DNA of 12,938 nt from an uncultured Ruminococcus sp. (GTDB lineage Bacteria; Bacillota; Clostridia; Oscillospirales; Acutalibacteraceae), in contig CACYCD010000108.1 of NCBI GenBank assembly GCA_902772755.1, forward strand, positions 1 through 12,938, in the 5' to 3' direction. A program made the position numbers and the translations under genes. The notes under the pieces were generated by a model. That model saw nothing but the letters and a program-made list of their open reading frames with translations, did no database searches and was not told the DNA's origin. This document shows, one piece after another, positions 10,829 through 12,938 of the stretch (position 1 is its first letter; every line of letters begins with the position of its first letter).

Positions 10829-12938
10829 TTATATTGATTCCAGTATAATGGAATTATCATCTGCGGTTATTGCAACAGCTGAAATAGGTGTATCAGCGTT
10901 TTCAATTATCAGCTTGGCAATTCTGTCCTCTACTTCCTTGCGTATGAGGTTTCTAAGGTCACGTGCTCCGGATTTTCCTCCGCTTGCTTTTTCTGCAAAC
11001 CAATTGCAGGCTTTGTCATCATAGCGGAAAACTATACCCTTTTCTTTGAGAACGGGTACATATTCATCAAGCAACAGAGCAGAGATCTTTTTGAAATCCT
11101 CAGTATCAAGCTCACGGAATACAATTATCTCGTCAACTCTGGCTATAAATTCGGGTCTTAAAAACTCTGAAAGAGCTTTCATAACCTTTTCTCTGTTGGC
11201 ATCCGCCTGAGTTTTGCCAAAGCCGAGAGCGTTTTCACGCTTATCTGAGCCTGCATTGCTTGTCATCACAATTACTGTGTTCTCAAAGTTGACATCTCTG
11301 CCGTGTGCATCGGTGAGCTTGCCCTCATCAAGAATCTGTAGCAGGATATTGAGTACATCGGGATGAGCTTTTTCTATCTCGTCAAACAGAAGCACGGAAT
11401 ACGGTCTGCGTCTTACCTTCTCTGTGACCTGACCTGCTTCATCATAGCCGACATAGCCCGGAGGTGAACCGATGATTTTGGAAACACTGTGCTTTTCCAT
11501 AAACTCTGACATATCAAGTCTTATGAGAGTTTCGGGAGTATCAAACAGCTCTGCCGAAAGCACCTTAACAAGCTCGGTCTTTCCGACACCTGTCGGACCC
11601 ACAAAGATGAACGAGGCAGGTCTGCGTCTGGGAGATATCTGCACACGGTTTCTCCTGATTGCGGCAGAGAGAGCGTGAACAGCTTCGTCCTGACCTATAA
11701 TCTTGGTTTTCAGCCTGTCTTCAAAGCCTGCAAGCTTTGAAAGCTCATTCTCCTTGACACGGGAGGCAGGTATACCTGTCCACAGTTCAATTACCTTGGC
11801 TATATCCTCTTCTTCAACCTCAACATTGATCGCTTGGGGTTCAAGCTCTCTGAGCTTTTGGTCGATCTGCATCAGCTTGGTTTTGACCTCTGCAATTTTT
11901 TCAAAATTCATTTCCTCTGCAGTTGTCAGCTGTTCCTGTTCAAGGGCAAGATTTTTCTTTTCGACAGACATTCTATCATAGTCCTCAATGATCTTGCTTC
12001 TCAGGGCACAGCAGGCACAGGCTTCGTCAAGCAGGTCTATAGCCTTGTCGGGCAGAAATCTGTCTGTGATATATCTTTCTGAAAAAACAACGGTTTTGCG
12101 AACAATATCATCAGAAACAGAAACCCTGTGATGTATCTCGTAATATGATTTCACACCCAAGAGAACCTCTATTGTTTCTTCGACAGAAGGCTCACTTACC
12201 TTGACGGGCTGAAAACGTCTTTCCAGTGCAGAATCCTTTTCTATGTACTTGCGGTACTCATTGAAGGTGGTTGCTCCGATGACCTGAATTTCTCCTCTTG
12301 AAAGTGCAGGCTTCAAAATATTGGCGGCATTCATAGTGCCTTCGCTGTCACCTGTACCTACGAGGTTATGCACTTCATCAATAAAGAGAATAATGTTGCC
12401 TGCTTCCTTGACCTCTTGAGTAAGTCCCTTGATACGGCTTTCAAACTGTCCACGGAACTGAGTACCTGCCACCAGTGCGGTGAGGTCAAGCAGATGTATC
12501 TCTTTGTTTTGCAGACGCAGGGGAACATTGCCCTCAACTATCCTCATGGCAAGACCCTCGGCAATTGCAGTTTTGCCGACACCGGGTTCACCTATGAGGC
12601 AGGGGTTGTTTTTTGTTCTCCTTGAAAGGATCTGAACAACTCTTTCTATCTCTTTATCTCTTCCTATAACTCTGTCAACCAAGCCATCGGCTGCCTTCTG
12701 AGTGAGATTTTCACAGTAAAGATTTATGAATTTGCGGTTTTTCTGAGGCTTATCCTTCTTATCCTTTTTGGAAGTACCGCTCTCATTTTTTGTATTTTCT
12801 TTATTGGCAGAATTTCCGCCGAAAATATTATTAAAGAACGCAGGGAAGGTTGGTGCTCCGCCGTGGCTGAAATCACCGTCATTTGAATCATCGGAGTCAT
12901 CCATCTCAGGCTGAATACCCAGGGATTCAACCATTGAG
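10829..12938 (-). CDS. clpC: ATP-dependent Clp protease ATP-binding subunit ClpC, N-terminus outside the window
   Basis: A Hsp100/AAA+ unfoldase that threads damaged or tagged proteins into ClpP. The frame is open to the right edge; the ATG at 12934 is probably internal, because residues before it and the Clp_N domain should lie outside. Numbering from that ATG: an unusually long low-complexity linker (10-66, acidic, then Gly/Asn, then Lys-rich); D1 Walker A GEPGVGKT (115-122), pore loop GTQFRG (157-162) with Phe where Tyr is usual, Walker B ILFIDE (182-187), arginine fingers R239-R240; a short coiled M domain (320-365) typical of ClpC and not of ClpB; D2 Walker A GPTGVGKT (446-453), pore loop GYVG (493-496), Walker B LLFDE (515-519), a ClpP-docking LGF loop (570-572) and sensor 2 GAR (656-658). 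Both ATPase sites look active. Adapters and a CtsR operator, if any, would lie upstream. Confidence 0.92.
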   Translation of the reverse strand, partial: SMVESLGIQPEMDDSDDSNDGDFSHGGAPTFPAFFNNIFGGNSANKENTKNESGTSKKDKKDKPQKNRKFINLYCENLTQKAADGLVDRVIGRDKEIERVVQILSRRTKNNPCLIGEPGVGKTAIAEGLAMRIVEGNVPLRLQNKEIHLLDLTALVAGTQFRGQFESRIKGLTQEVKEAGNIILFIDEVHNLVGTGDSEGTMNAANILKPALSRGEIQVIGATTFNEYRKYIEKDSALERRFQPVKVSEPSVEETIEVLLGVKSYYEIHHRVSVSDDIVRKTVVFSERYITDRFLPDKAIDLLDEACACCALRSKIIEDYDRMSVEKKNLALEQEQLTTAEEMNFEKIAEVKTKLMQIDQKLRELEPQAINVEVEEEDIAKVIELWTGIPASRVKENELSKLAGFEDRLKTKIIGQDEAVHALSAAIRRNRVQISPRRRPASFIFVGPTGVGKTELVKVLSAELFDTPETLIRLDMSEFMEKHSVSKIIGSPPGYVGYDEAGQVTEKVRRRPYSVLLFDEIEKAHPDVLNILLQILDEGKLTDAHGRDVNFENTVIVMTSNAGSDKRENALGFGKTQADANREKVMKALSEFLRPEFIARVDEIIVFRELDTEDFKKISALLLDEYVPVLKEKGIVFRYDDKACNWFAEKASGGKSGARDLRNLIRKEVEDRIAKLIIENADTPISAVAITADDNSIILESI

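Noticed and set aside
4223..12938. Possibility that the minus-strand cluster is a defence or mobile system
   Set aside because: All members belong to housekeeping or widely distributed families, and no integrase, transposase, nuclease, toxin or direct-repeat boundary is seen.

Overview
The window reads as a housekeeping chromosomal segment of a Gram-positive anaerobe of class Clostridia, most likely near Ruminococcus/Oscillospirales. That placement is inferred from the moderate-to-low GC composition, the strong AGGAGG-type ribosome binding sites, and a gene order (clpC-radA, then an M50 protease followed by a pair of radical SAM-family proteins) known from Firmicutes. No mobile element, tRNA, rRNA, CRISPR array or phage gene is visible.

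Layout. The left edge holds the 3' end of cdsA (phospholipid precursor synthesis, + strand), closed by a hairpin that also ends the facing galU transcript. galU (UDP-glucose synthesis) lies on the minus strand, 12 nt behind a gene for a zinc-binding membrane protein (RING-like domain, zinc ribbon, C-terminal membrane segments). A 191-bp divergent promoter region at 2296-2486 separates this minus-strand pair from prfB (release factor 2, + strand), which reads straight through with no frameshift site. A small DUF4358-type lipoprotein gene with its own strong promoter follows prfB.

From 4223 to the right edge everything is on the minus strand and looks like one long transcription unit, read right to left: clpC (5' end outside the window), radA, a DUF6873-like gene, a small single-pass membrane protein, an M50 site-2-type protease, a TIGR03960-type radical SAM protein, its TIGR03936/DUF2344 partner, and a TIGR01212-type radical SAM protein. 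Junctions from radA onward overlap or are only a few bases apart, except for two gaps that contain hairpins (clpC/radA and DUF6873/small membrane protein). A 19-bp bidirectional terminator closes the unit against the lipoprotein gene.

Functional themes are protein quality control and DNA repair (ClpC, RadA), a locus resembling spoIVFA-spoIVFB in position but with a very short first member, and three radical SAM-associated proteins of unclear function. The most striking point is that the TIGR01212-type protein has tryptophan where its family normally has the first cysteine of the iron-sulfur cluster motif. Nothing here amounts to a demonstrably new system. The better leads are that substitution, the short SpoIVFA-like protein, the DUF6873 gene, and the RING/zinc-ribbon membrane protein beside galU.
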